The notes beneath the pieces are model-generated. The model was not told the origin of the DNA. It made no database searches and saw only the letters and a program-made list of their open reading frames with translations. Shown here one piece after another: positions 30,601-37,399 of a DNA stretch of 64,000 nt. The first letter of the stretch is position 1, and each line of letters starts with the position of its first letter. Origin of the DNA: Xanthobacter flavus (GTDB lineage: Bacteria > Pseudomonadota > Alphaproteobacteria > Rhizobiales > Xanthobacteraceae); the NCBI RefSeq assembly GCF_017875275.1, contig NZ_JAGGML010000001.1:1986501-2050500 (forward strand), in the 5' to 3' direction. Made by a program: the position numbers and the translations under genes.

Positions 30601-33600
30601 GCGGGCCGGGCAGCCAGAGCGCCTCCACCGCCTGGAAGGTGGGGCCGTAATCAAGCCCGTGGCGGGCGGTGAGACGATAGAAATCCTCCCGCGTGATGGC
30701 CGGGGTGCCGGCGAGCACCGCCGGATCGAATTTCGCCCTGGGCAAGGTGAAGGCGTGCTGCCAGCCATAGGCCTCGACGCGCAGGCGCCAGTCCTCATCC
30801 GTGTCGCGCTTGAGCGAGGAAATGCGCAGGCGGTTGGTGACCGGATCATATGACGTGCGCAGCAGCACCACGTCGTCCGTGCCGATGGAGAGCGCCTCCA
30901 TGATCTTGAAGTCGCGCAATTCCACCGGGGCCGCGCCGAACAGCTCGCGCAGCGCCGCCGTCATCATCTCCACATAGCCGACCGTGGGGAACAGGCAGTC
31001 GCCGCCGGGGCGGTGATCGGCGAGGTACTTGAGGCTCTTCAGCGTGATTTCGTTGGTCCAGGCCGGCTCCGGCCCGCTCTCGCGCCAGCCGAGCAGCGGG
31101 TGGCGGTCGTCGTCGAACAGGAACTGCTTCGCCTCCAGCGGCAGCTGCACCAGGCGCTCGTTGGCCCATGGGCGGCGCGGCAGGGCAAGGTGGTCGGCGC
31201 GGGCGGGCGCCTCATCGGAGCCGTCCTTCGCCGCCTCGGTCCAGTCGAAGGACACACCGTTCACATAGAGGCTCGCCATGGAGCGGGCCATGACGAGGCG
31301 ATCGTCGCCCTGCCGCTCCAGCGAGGGCACCGCCACCACGGACGCGTTGCGCTCCTGCGAGATGCCGTGGATCAACGGCGTCACCGTGCGGTGCGGCCCC
31401 AGCTCCAGGAAGGCGTCGATGCCGAGGTCGAGGCAGAAATCGATGGCCTTCTTGTAATTCACCGGCTGGCGCAGGTTCTGCCACCAGTATTCGCTGTCGA
31501 ACCGCGTCTCCAGCATGGCGGTGACGGTGGAGACGATGGGGATGGACGGCGGCTTCCAGTCGATCTCGCCGAGGCCGGCGCGGAACTTCGCCTCGCAATC
31601 GTCGAGATGGGGCGAGTGCCAGCCGAAATCCATGGTGAGGCGGCGGGCGAGGACATCCGGGAACAGGCGCTTCACCTCGGCGAGCACGGCGTCCACCGGG
31701 CCTTCCATGCCGGAGATGGTCTGGGCCGTGGGGCCATTATAGGCGGCCACCACCACGGTGCCGTCGTCGGGCAGCAAAGGCGCGAGCTGGTCATAGGTGA
31801 CGCCCAGCGTCGCCATGGCGCCGCGGCGCGTGCTGCCGTGGGGGATGAGGCCGCGGTGGTAGATGATCTTCGCGCAGGTTTCGAGATCGATGCAGCCGGC
31901 GATATAGGTGGTCGCCACCTCGCCGAAGCTGTGGCCCACCAGCAGTTCGGGCGTGAGGCCGCGCGCGCGCCACATGCGGTAGAGGCCTACCTGCATGGTG
32001 AAGATGGAGGCCTGCGTCACGTCCGCGTCGTTGATGCGGGTCTTGCTCTCGTCCTTCAGCACCTCTTCGACCACGGACCAGCCGGTCCACGGCTTCAGCA
32101 CGGCGTCGAACTCGTCCACGAAGGCGCGGTAGACGGGATCGGTGGTGAGCAGCTTGCGGCCCATGGCCCACCACTGCCCGCCCTGCCCCGAGAAAGTGAA
32201 GGCGAGCCGGCGCGGCCGCGCGCGGCCGGTGATGATGTACGGCGCGACCGCCTCGAACTCTTCCGCCGGCGCGTCGGCGCCCAGCGCCAGCATCCTGAGC
32301 TTGTAGGGCAGATCCTGCGCCGCACGGTCGGCGAGGAGCACGGCGCGCTCGTTGAGATGGTCGCGGCTGGTCTTCAGCACCTGCGAGAGGCTGTCGTAGG
32401 AGACGCCGGAGAGCGCGCCGCCGTCGTCCACCGCCTCGGCCAGTTCCTCGGCCCAGAGCGCGAGCGCCGGCTTGCCGTTGGCGGAGAGGGGGATGAAGGC
32501 GGGATCGTCGGTCGGCACCGCCCGCGCGGGCGCGGCCTTCGCGGTCCGCGCGCCGCCGTGCCAGCTCTCCACCGCCACCGAGGCGTTGGTGCCGCCGAAG
32601 CCGAAGGAATTCACCACGGAGAGGCGCACCCCGTCCTCGGCATCGTAGGGGGTCGGCTCCACCGGTACCTTGAGGCCGAGGGCATCGAACGGGATGTTGG
32701 GGTTCGGCCGCTCGAAATTCAGGTTTGGCGGCACCACGCCATGGTGCGCCGAGAGCACGATCTTGATGAGGCCGGCGATGCCGGACGCGGATTCCAGATG
32801 GCCAAGATTGGGCTTGAAGGAGCCCACCAGCACCGGCCGGTCCACCCGCCCCGCGCCGAACACGCGGCCGATGGCGCTCGCCTCGATGGGGTCGCCCACC
32901 GGCGTGCCGGTGCCATGCGCCTCCACATAGCCCACGTCTTCCGGGTCGATGCCGGTCTGCTCCAGCAGGCTGTTGAGCATGGCCGTCTGGGCTACGTCAC
33001 TGGGCGCGGTGAGGGTCGGCGTGCGGCCGTCCTGATTGACGGTCGAGCCGCGCAGCACCGCGTAGATGTGGTCGCCATCGGCCACCGCACGGGCGAGCGG
33101 CTTCAGGAGCACGAGGCCGCAGCCCTCGCCGCGCACGAATCCGTCGGCGCGGGCATCGAAGGTGTAGATGGCGCCCGTCGCCGACAGCATGTTGGCGCTG
33201 GAGAAGGCGACGAAGGGGCCGGGGTCCAGCATCATGTTCACGCCGCCGGCCAAAGCCACGTCGCAGGTGCCCATGGAGAGATGGCGGATCGCCTGATCCA
33301 CCGCAACAAGCGCCGACGAGCAGGCCGTGTCGAGGGCCATGCTCGGGCCGGTGAAGTCGAGCCGGTGGGAGATGCGGTTCGCGGCGATGGAATAGGCCGA
33401 GCCGGTGCCGGCGAAGATGTCGGTGGCGACACGCCGGTAGCGCTGGGAATAGCTGAAGTCCGATGTGGAAATACCGACGAATACGCCGGTACGCTTCTTC
33501 TGAAGCGTGCGCAGGGTGATGCCGGAATCCTCCACGGTCTCGAACGCCACCTGCAGCAGCAGCCGCTGCTGCGGGTCCATGGACATGACCTCGCGCGGGG

Positions 33601-33919
33601 CCATGTCGAAGAAGGCGGGATCGAAGCTGAACACGTCGCCGGTGAGGAAGCCGCCCCATTTGGAATAGGAGCGCCCGGCGCATTCGGGGTCGGGATCGTA
33701 ATAATTGCGGAAATTCCAGCGGTCGGCCGGAATTTCCCGGATGCCGCAGCGTTTTCCGACGAGGAAAGACCAATAATCCGCCCCGCTCGCGATCCCGCCG
33801 GGGAACCGGCAGCCGATGCCGACCACGGCAACGGCGAGGGGTTCAGTGGGCCTCGACTCGGTGAGGCCTTGGGAAATGACGGCTTTCAACTCGCCTTCGA
33901 GCAGATCGACACTGTCCAT
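24659..33919 (-). CDS. Type I highly reducing polyketide synthase with two C-terminal condensation-like domains
   Basis: 3086 residues. KS (~28-450): C200 in DTACSS, H335 in EAHGTGT and H374 in GHLES are intact. AT (~570-880): S664 in GHSFGE; the specificity motif is GWHS (H768), neither HAFH nor YASH. DH (~930-1220): H969 in HRPGGDCLFP and D1132. A structural psi-KR fills ~1230-1460. ER (~1470-1800) has LVHLATGGVGLAAIQ. KR (~1815-2010) has TGGLRGFG and GQANYTAAN. ACP: S2125 in LGLDSLSS. Then a degenerate condensation-like region (~2170-2620; HRAAADA at H2313) and an intact condensation domain (~2625-3060; HHTVFDG at 2764-2770). There is no methyltransferase, thioesterase or adenylation domain. 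It should make a fully reduced chain, probably iteratively, released by the last domain onto an unknown acceptor. Confidence 0.95.
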   Translation of the reverse strand: MDSVDLLEGELKAVISQGLTESRPTEPLAVAVVGIGCRFPGGIASGADYWSFLVGKRCGIREIPADRWNFRNYYDPDPECAGRSYSKWGGFLTGDVFSFDPAFFDMAPREVMSMDPQQRLLLQVAFETVEDSGITLRTLQKKRTGVFVGISTSDFSYSQRYRRVATDIFAGTGSAYSIAANRISHRLDFTGPSMALDTACSSALVAVDQAIRHLSMGTCDVALAGGVNMMLDPGPFVAFSSANMLSATGAIYTFDARADGFVRGEGCGLVLLKPLARAVADGDHIYAVLRGSTVNQDGRTPTLTAPSDVAQTAMLNSLLEQTGIDPEDVGYVEAHGTGTPVGDPIEASAIGRVFGAGRVDRPVLVGSFKPNLGHLESASGIAGLIKIVLSAHHGVVPPNLNFERPNPNIPFDALGLKVPVEPTPYDAEDGVRLSVVNSFGFGGTNASVAVESWHGGARTAKAAPARAVPTDDPAFIPLSANGKPALALWAEELAEAVDDGGALSGVSYDSLSQVLKTSRDHLNERAVLLADRAAQDLPYKLRMLALGADAPAEEFEAVAPYIITGRARPRRLAFTFSGQGGQWWAMGRKLLTTDPVYRAFVDEFDAVLKPWTGWSVVEEVLKDESKTRINDADVTQASIFTMQVGLYRMWRARGLTPELLVGHSFGEVATTYIAGCIDLETCAKIIYHRGLIPHGSTRRGAMATLGVTYDQLAPLLPDDGTVVVAAYNGPTAQTISGMEGPVDAVLAEVKRLFPDVLARRLTMDFGWHSPHLDDCEAKFRAGLGEIDWKPPSIPIVSTVTAMLETRFDSEYWWQNLRQPVNYKKAIDFCLDLGIDAFLELGPHRTVTPLIHGISQERNASVVAVPSLERQGDDRLVMARSMASLYVNGVSFDWTEAAKDGSDEAPARADHLALPRRPWANERLVQLPLEAKQFLFDDDRHPLLGWRESGPEPAWTNEITLKSLKYLADHRPGGDCLFPTVGYVEMMTAALRELFGAAPVELRDFKIMEALSIGTDDVVLLRTSYDPVTNRLRISSLKRDTDEDWRLRVEAYGWQHAFTLPRAKFDPAVLAGTPAITREDFYRLTARHGLDYGPTFQAVEALWLPGPRHAVARIVSSEAARRTGFVAFPGLFDSVLQAGLVVDDVEAGLWIPGAPLPEMEEVEGKYRLMLPIGIRKVMVAGPLPSEVICEFFTDPRDDTGIYRVYALDGTPLLAVENLQVKTLGALKASTGEGAVVIDETYESDADKPPAPVRTGRWLLVTGDAAETASLTAALEAQGSTVETMDPAPLFAMEAEAFTARLEAMLAAAEGLVGIIYAATAGTHLADAEALSTEALLAAVEPAANGLVTVGKALDLLRTAPLRPTLVVLGRAGRRVPGDGAMTTDGLADAPLLGLSRTIANECPEFAVRHVDANPAAFAAGATLAQAVAEESAEAEIVLRGAGRLVPRLRQSELAAQAPKHCVIAAGTDRSNFTVTMTQPGVIDNVVLRECRYPTPKAGEVVVEVAAVGLNFRDIMAATSILPDEQDGEGAWWRNLGLEFAGTIQSVGEGVTGFKPGDRVMGMGKGFLRRFAAADARFLMHVPDTVDLKDAATLPAAFMTAHYSLVDIGRLLPEEQVLVHLATGGVGLAAIQVARNIGADILASAGSDAKRDHLRALGIVHVMNSRSLEFAEDVRAATKGRGVDVVLNALSGAGIDKGLECLAPFGRFVEIGKRDLAQDKPIGLKSLYYNNSYSVIDLSTIADERPARLSSLLRAVEAEVARGAYRPLVATRFPVSRAADAMRLFAKAQHIGKVVLTFDEPEVEVEIDLAQPMQLSGEASYLVTGGLRGFGVAVADYLSRAGAGRLLLAGRNGTPDEDSAPAIAAIQARGTEVVPLALDVTDPQAVEAVIAAYAASDKPLKGIVHGAAVIEDGFLAQLDAAQISRVIRPKVGGGWSLHRAVAKHGAALDFFVSFSSLAQVIGSPGQANYTAANAFLNALGSFRKGRGVAGSSVAWGSIAGSGFVARSEALGNYLESIGMKPVPDTEAAASLGTLLRAEEENPAFARADWSAIARALARTAGTGRVKPLLAQRSAGRSRIQADLLAAPREQWDAMLADLIRGEVAKVLKVAAADIPPDRRLSELGLDSLSSFELKNRIEAHVDVNIPVAKFLQTPTITGLSGVVAATFEAAQKARAASAEALAAGGEGTAGNAGPLAFRPLVRQEALIALATRPMTTQAVRDALEVSASRAVPAGVAFEQLAQALADLAAAQDGLRLTATETGSIVLNGAPDLEWVASAGALAPVTQPGPLWRFGVSKFGVSKGADGTLTLHARAHRAAADALSPHLALAALLAAVETAPSAGAPFTAFAAEGRPADGSPEQGRHLAFWKEVLRAVSPALRTGVRSLALAPAGFGLNRGPVGRLTARIDMPGFAALTVAEQEALLLTALARSLATRHDAQALVIECHDPARRDGLLGPVSTSVPLLMDRLCEAPDRIVRRTRQRLAMARDHRALDTAALESLLGTKLNAAGAALRQLGFAYVDAASASALAARGVADPLAALADPFNELRFDAVAEGDGVRLVLAIDTAAFDAGAARPFLDAFAATLETLGGSAATLSDATWHAPAEALTRTAAAAPEPVAASAPVRVSGEREVPLSLKQGLLLRSFMRPQTGYACRAAWTVNRAFRISPRMDIERLRRALRLVEERQEALRSRFIVDDNGRPRVFILPPGEPPLVVEDMPDADEAQMEARVAELIGDPMDPFTNPPYRITVLRCGPEGDVVVAHGHHTVFDGWSLGLFVEELFQAFLGIPLPPPEMDVETYVNTFERATDPAFMAERDAYLRSLYAVDPPPVPNFGRRAKGLAPNFDLTQGGPAGEMYAFLSADGQQRLQARARAAGVTETALLIAAVGQTVAALGGVDDVMLNVPTAMRTDRRLNGFISWVAGSALLRAPARATPRLETLAASLADQLNRAMPYVPFEYAALDGAVHDEVIAAGSYLALYQTGMQAPDRFARGATTSTLQRQGKAEVLDLGHIKVAPMSPKLMRYAINEFDLRSFQSADGLAYRLGFDLTALTPDEGRGLLEEVLDRMGLGGSGCTGIVDTDEEQPA

Positions 33920-34017
33920 CGGAAGCGCCCCCTTCCGTTGATCCCGCGCTGCAAAATAGGCTCATCCGAAAATTGTTGTCATCACCAATTCTTGAGTGAG
34001 CCATGAAATACTTGAGA

Positions 34018-34055
34018 ATGGTATTTTAGTAAGACATCGTCTACCGAAATACCAT
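34018..34055. promoter_or_regulatory. Inverted repeat in the polyketide synthase promoter region
   Basis: ATGGTATTT (34018-34026) and AAATACCAT (34047-34055) are perfect inverted arms 20 bases apart, about 100 bases upstream of the synthase start in AT-rich DNA. It may bind a regulator such as the LuxR-type protein of this cluster, or form an RNA hairpin. Confidence 0.45.
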
Positions 34056-34155
34056 CCACTTCGCCTCTTCTATAAGCAAATCCGCCCAAGCGGCCTGCCG
34101 GAATTTGGCCGCATCGCAGCAAGACCACCGCCGGGCTGCTCTTTTGCAAAAAAAG

Positions 34156-34178
34156 CCGCCGGAACATGGTTCCGGCGG
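34156..34178 (-). terminator. Intrinsic terminator after the peroxidase-like gene
   Basis: CCGCCGGAAC (34156-34165) pairs perfectly with GTTCCGGCGG (34169-34178) around ATG. On the minus strand the stem is followed by a run of T's (complement of the A-run at 34148-34154). It ends the peroxidase-like transcript and leaves the synthase with its own promoter. Confidence 0.85.
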
Positions 34179-34190
34179 TCCCATGCCAAG

Positions 34191-34246
34191 GGTCTGCCTC
34201 GGTTGGTCTGCCTCGGTTGGTCTGCCTCGGTTGGTCGGCCTGGGTT
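34191..34246. repeat. 14-bp tandem repeat, four copies
   Basis: GGTCTGCCTCGGTT occurs three times without change (34191-34232) and once with two changes (34233-34246). It sits between the stop of the peroxidase-like gene and its terminator. The copy number may vary between strains by slippage. Confidence 0.85.
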
Positions 34247-34275
34247 GGGCGACGGGGAGTGAGCGACAGGCCGGT

Positions 34276-35796
34276 TTAGGCGTCCTCTTCCGCCGCCAGC
34301 AGCACGAGGTCGCTCAGGGTGAAGCGGTCGAAGTCGCGCAGCTCGCCCGGGGCGAGGATGGAGGCGTCGGACTGGCGGGCCAGCGTCCACAGCGCCTCGG
34401 CGACGATGCGGCTGCCCACCGGCCCGAGATGCTTCCCGGCCGGCCCCGCCGGATCGCCCGCCTCGGCGAGGATGTAGAACCACAGCGGCGTCGCCTCGCA
34501 GAACGGCAAGGCTGCGACGCGCTGGGCTTCCGGCAAGGCGGCGAGCAGCGTGTCGTCCCTGAGCGGCTTCAGGCCGAGATGCTTGGCCACCGCCTGTCCG
34601 GTGGGCAGCCCGAGCCGATAGCCGCGCGAGAGGTGCCGCATCGCCAGCGCCTCGACCGTGTCCGGCGCGCCGGCGAGGCGGGTGTCGAGCCGCCGCGCCC
34701 GCTGCGGCGCCTCTGCCTCCAGCGGCAGAAAGCCCTCCCAGGCGATGATGCGGTCGGCCGGCAGCCCGCCGGGGCCACAGCCGGAGGGGCCGAGCGCGGC
34801 GCGGGTGGCGAGCGCGGGCGCCTCCGCGTTGCGCAGGCGTGGGTTATAATCGTAGCTCGGCCGGGCGAGGCTCCGGCCGATGACGAAGGCCGCCGCCCAG
34901 AATTCCACCGGAATGAAGATGTCGCCGGGCCGGTCCTGCCGCCACAGGCGCCCCCCCTCGGCCATCACTGCCTCGACCACCTGGGGATCGGCGATCTTCG
35001 GCAACAGGTCGAACAGCACCATCCACTGGTAGCGCTGGCGCAGCGCCCGGCGCGCCGCCTCGAAGGAGAGGCCGGTCGCGACGAGGGCGTTGTGCGCCTT
35101 GAGAAAGGCGACGTGGAGCTGGCTCAGGGGCAGGCTCGCATCGTTGCGCGCGTCGCTCATGCGGGGCGCGCGGTCGCGGGCCGGATCGAGGCCGCGCGGC
35201 TGGCGCGGCAGGTCGTTGCGCGGGCTCTTGCGCGGCGGCAGCGGCGGCTCGCCGAAGGGGTCGCGCCACACCTCGCCGAGCAGCATCCGCCGGACAGCGG
35301 CCGGATCGCGCGGCGCGTCATAGACGGATTCGAGGTCGAGGCCGCCGGAGCGGCGGTTGAACAGGGCGGAGAAGCTGCCCAAGGGGGTGAAGGCCGGCGC
35401 GAAGGCGGCGGCCCCCGTTGCCCCGGCGAATTGCGCCTCCTCGGCCGGCCGCCGCTCCCACACGAGATCGTTGAGCACGAACTCCACAAGGAAGGCATAG
35501 GCGGCGGGGATGTCCGAATCGCCCTCCGCCCGGCGGCGCGGCGGCTGCCCGTTCGGCGCCTCGGCGCAGGCGCCCATGGCGGCGGCGAGGCGGGCGAGGT
35601 CCTTCAGCGTCCGCGACCCCTCGTCGATCCGGCAGGCCGGCGCGGCGAGGGCGGGGAACATGCGGCCAAAGCCATGGTCGCTCGGCCGCGCCCCCGCCTC
35701 GATGGCAAGGTTCCGGACGCGCGCGCTGATGGCCTCCCGGGTCGAGGGGCGCGGCTCGTCGCTTCCGGTCATCTCAAGGGGCCTTTCGACACGCAT
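34276..35796 (-). CDS. Animal-heme-peroxidase-fold protein lacking the expected heme histidines
   Basis: 506 residues (ATG at 35796; another ATG at 35772). The middle matches bacterial and fungal animal-type peroxidases and fatty-acid dioxygenases: ARNDASLPLSQLHVAFLKAH near residue 216, RQRYQWMVLFDLLPKIAD near 245, and IPVEFWAAAFVIGRSLARPS near 295. Key positions differ from the family. EFVLND has N109 where QFIDHD carries the distal His; RNDAS has A220 for the Glu of RNDEN; and VIGR has R308 where RFGH carries the proximal heme His. The family pattern is from memory. It may be a pseudo-enzyme or bind heme differently. No signal peptide. It lies in the polyketide cluster with its own terminator. 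Confidence 0.75.
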   Translation of the reverse strand: MRVERPLEMTGSDEPRPSTREAISARVRNLAIEAGARPSDHGFGRMFPALAAPACRIDEGSRTLKDLARLAAAMGACAEAPNGQPPRRRAEGDSDIPAAYAFLVEFVLNDLVWERRPAEEAQFAGATGAAAFAPAFTPLGSFSALFNRRSGGLDLESVYDAPRDPAAVRRMLLGEVWRDPFGEPPLPPRKSPRNDLPRQPRGLDPARDRAPRMSDARNDASLPLSQLHVAFLKAHNALVATGLSFEAARRALRQRYQWMVLFDLLPKIADPQVVEAVMAEGGRLWRQDRPGDIFIPVEFWAAAFVIGRSLARPSYDYNPRLRNAEAPALATRAALGPSGCGPGGLPADRIIAWEGFLPLEAEAPQRARRLDTRLAGAPDTVEALAMRHLSRGYRLGLPTGQAVAKHLGLKPLRDDTLLAALPEAQRVAALPFCEATPLWFYILAEAGDPAGPAGKHLGPVGSRIVAEALWTLARQSDASILAPGELRDFDRFTLSDLVLLAAEEDA

Positions 35797-36109
35797 TCTC
35801 AGGGCACACTCCTCTGATCCCCCAGCCCCGGGGCTCCCCCTTACGTCAGCATTTCGACGGTTCGGTCAGCATCATCCGAATGGGGGATGACCGCTCCTGC
35901 GACGTCTTGCAGCCTGAGGTGGTTGTGCAATGCTGCGCTCGCGATCTCCGTGGGCACCCGCCGAGTTCGGCAGGGCGCCAAGGCAGGCATCAGGCACGAA
36001 CCCGTCGCCGTCCGGCCCCCGCGGGGTGGGCCATGGCGGCCCATCGGATCATGGCGTCGCGATGCGCCGGCCCGGCCGGACCCATCGCCGCGCAAAAAAT
36101 GGGACGGAC
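35797..36109. other. Divergent region between peroxidase-like gene and luxR-type gene
   Basis: 313 bases holding both promoters. A small palindrome TCATCC-N7-GGATGA lies around 35871-35889 (TCATCC, GAATGGG, GGATGA). The plus-strand frame is open through much of it, but the translated part is Pro/Arg-rich and does not look coding. No gene is seen. Confidence 0.45.
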
Positions 36110-37246
36110 ATGGGCGAACTCGATCACTACTCCCGCCTCGTCGGCGACGTTTACGAGCTTTCCGGCGATCCCCGGCAATGGGGCATCCTGCTGGAGGGCG
36201 TCACCCGCTTCATCGACGGGCGGGTCGGCCAGCTCGCGGTCTTCAGCCTCAAGCAGCAGACCAAGCCCACCTGGCGGGTGTGGGGCCACGACCACAACGA
36301 CTACAAGACCTTCCTCTATCGCCACGCGACGGAAGACCCCCGCCTCTCCTACATCCTCTCCAATCCCGGCCGCGTCATCTGCGGCGAGGACGGGGTGGAC
36401 CCGGACCAGTTCCGCGCCTCCGCGCTGTTCCGCGAGGTGGTGGAGCCCATGGACATCGAGCATTCGCTCGTCTCCTACTTCGCCCAGGAAGCCGACGTGA
36501 TGGCCACCATCTGCGCCATGCGCGGCCGGGCGCAGGGCCCGTTCGGGCAGGCGGAGCGGCAGAAGCTCGGCCTCGTGGTGCCGCACCTCAGGCGAGCCTT
36601 CGAGCTTTACGCGCTGCTCGACGAGGCCAAGGCGAAGGTCGGCGACATCGCCGCCGCCCTCGACATCGTGGACGCCGGCATCTTCCTCGTGGATGCGGAG
36701 ATGCACGTCGCCCATGTCAACCGCGCCGGCGAGAGCATGGTGAAGTCCGGCGACATCGCCGTGCGGCAGGGCCGGCTCGCCTTCCGCGACGACCGCGCCT
36801 CCCGGCAGGTCGCCGCCGCCGTCGCGCTGGCGCTGGCCGCCGCGCGGGGCGAGGCGAACATCACCCATGCCGAGCACATGGAGGTGTCGCGCGCCGGGGA
36901 TGATGCCGGCCCGTTCCGGGTGTCGCTGCATCCGCTGCCCGCGGGCGAGGGCAGCCCGCGCCTTGCCACCCGCTCGCAGATCGCGGTGGTGGTGCGCCAG
37001 CCCGGGCGCGGCGGGGCCGACGTGGCGCGGCGCATCCAGACCACCTTCAAGCTCACGCCCTCCGAGGCGGCGCTGGCGGCGGCGCTGGCGGTGGGGGCTT
37101 CCCTCGCCGACTTCGCCCAGCAGCGCAACGTGGCGCTCTCCACCGCGCGCAGCCAATTGAAGGCGCTCTACGAGAAGACGGGCACCAACCGGCAGGGCGA
37201 GCTGGTCGCCCGGCTGCGCGAAAGCCTCGACCTGTCGCTGGTCTGA
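36110..37246 (+). CDS. LuxR-type transcriptional regulator
   Basis: About 378 residues from the ATG at 36110 (MGELDHYSRLVGDVYELSG); the frame is open upstream but looks non-coding. The C-terminal ~60 residues are a LuxR/NarL helix-turn-helix: FKLTPSEAALAAALAVGASL, then AQQRNVALSTARSQLKALYE. The N-terminal ~180 residues are an unassigned sensor region, and residues ~190-300 resemble a PAS fold (VDAGIFLVDAEMHVAHVNRA). There is no acyl-homoserine-lactone pocket motif that I recognise. Placed between the peroxidase-like gene and the oxidase operon, it is the likely pathway regulator. Confidence 0.85.
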   Translation: MGELDHYSRLVGDVYELSGDPRQWGILLEGVTRFIDGRVGQLAVFSLKQQTKPTWRVWGHDHNDYKTFLYRHATEDPRLSYILSNPGRVICGEDGVDPDQFRASALFREVVEPMDIEHSLVSYFAQEADVMATICAMRGRAQGPFGQAERQKLGLVVPHLRRAFELYALLDEAKAKVGDIAAALDIVDAGIFLVDAEMHVAHVNRAGESMVKSGDIAVRQGRLAFRDDRASRQVAAAVALALAAARGEANITHAEHMEVSRAGDDAGPFRVSLHPLPAGEGSPRLATRSQIAVVVRQPGRGGADVARRIQTTFKLTPSEAALAAALAVGASLADFAQQRNVALSTARSQLKALYEKTGTNRQGELVARLRESLDLSLV

Positions 37247-37274
37247 CGCGTCACCGCGGATCGCTTCATCGCGC

Positions 37275-37291
37275 GTTCATGTCGCGTGAAC
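37275..37291. promoter_or_regulatory. Palindrome GTTCA-N7-TGAAC before the cytochrome/P450 operon
   Basis: A symmetrical 17-bp site lies 29 bases after the luxR-type stop and about 110 bases before the diheme cytochrome start. It could be the binding site of the adjacent LuxR-type regulator. Arms are short, so chance is possible. Confidence 0.35.
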
Positions 37292-37399
37292 ATCATACGG
37301 CCGCGCCCGAGGTGGCGCGGCCGCTCAAGCGTGAGGGGTTGAAACGGGCGTCGTCCGGCAGGGGCCGGCGGCGCGGCAGGATTATTGCCGGGGGAAAGA

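Larger units (their letters stand above)
33920..34275. other. 356-bp region upstream of the polyketide synthase
   Basis: The part nearest the synthase (about 33950-34100) is visibly AT-rich compared with the rest of the window and is the likely promoter. It holds a 9-bp inverted repeat. Further left in transcription order come the terminator of the preceding gene and a 14-bp tandem repeat. These three are listed separately. No gene is seen. Confidence 0.65.

Noticed and set aside
24545-30853. A 2102-codon open frame on the plus strand
   Set aside because: It lies opposite the polyketide synthase, has a His/Arg/Gly-rich low-complexity translation and no domains. It is a by-product of high-GC codon use on the other strand.
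31013-34006. A 997-codon open frame on the plus strand
   Set aside because: Also antisense to the polyketide synthase, with the same low-complexity composition and no family motif.
34191-34246. CRISPR-like array
   Set aside because: The units are 14 bp, contiguous and without spacers, and no cas gene is present; it is a plain tandem repeat.
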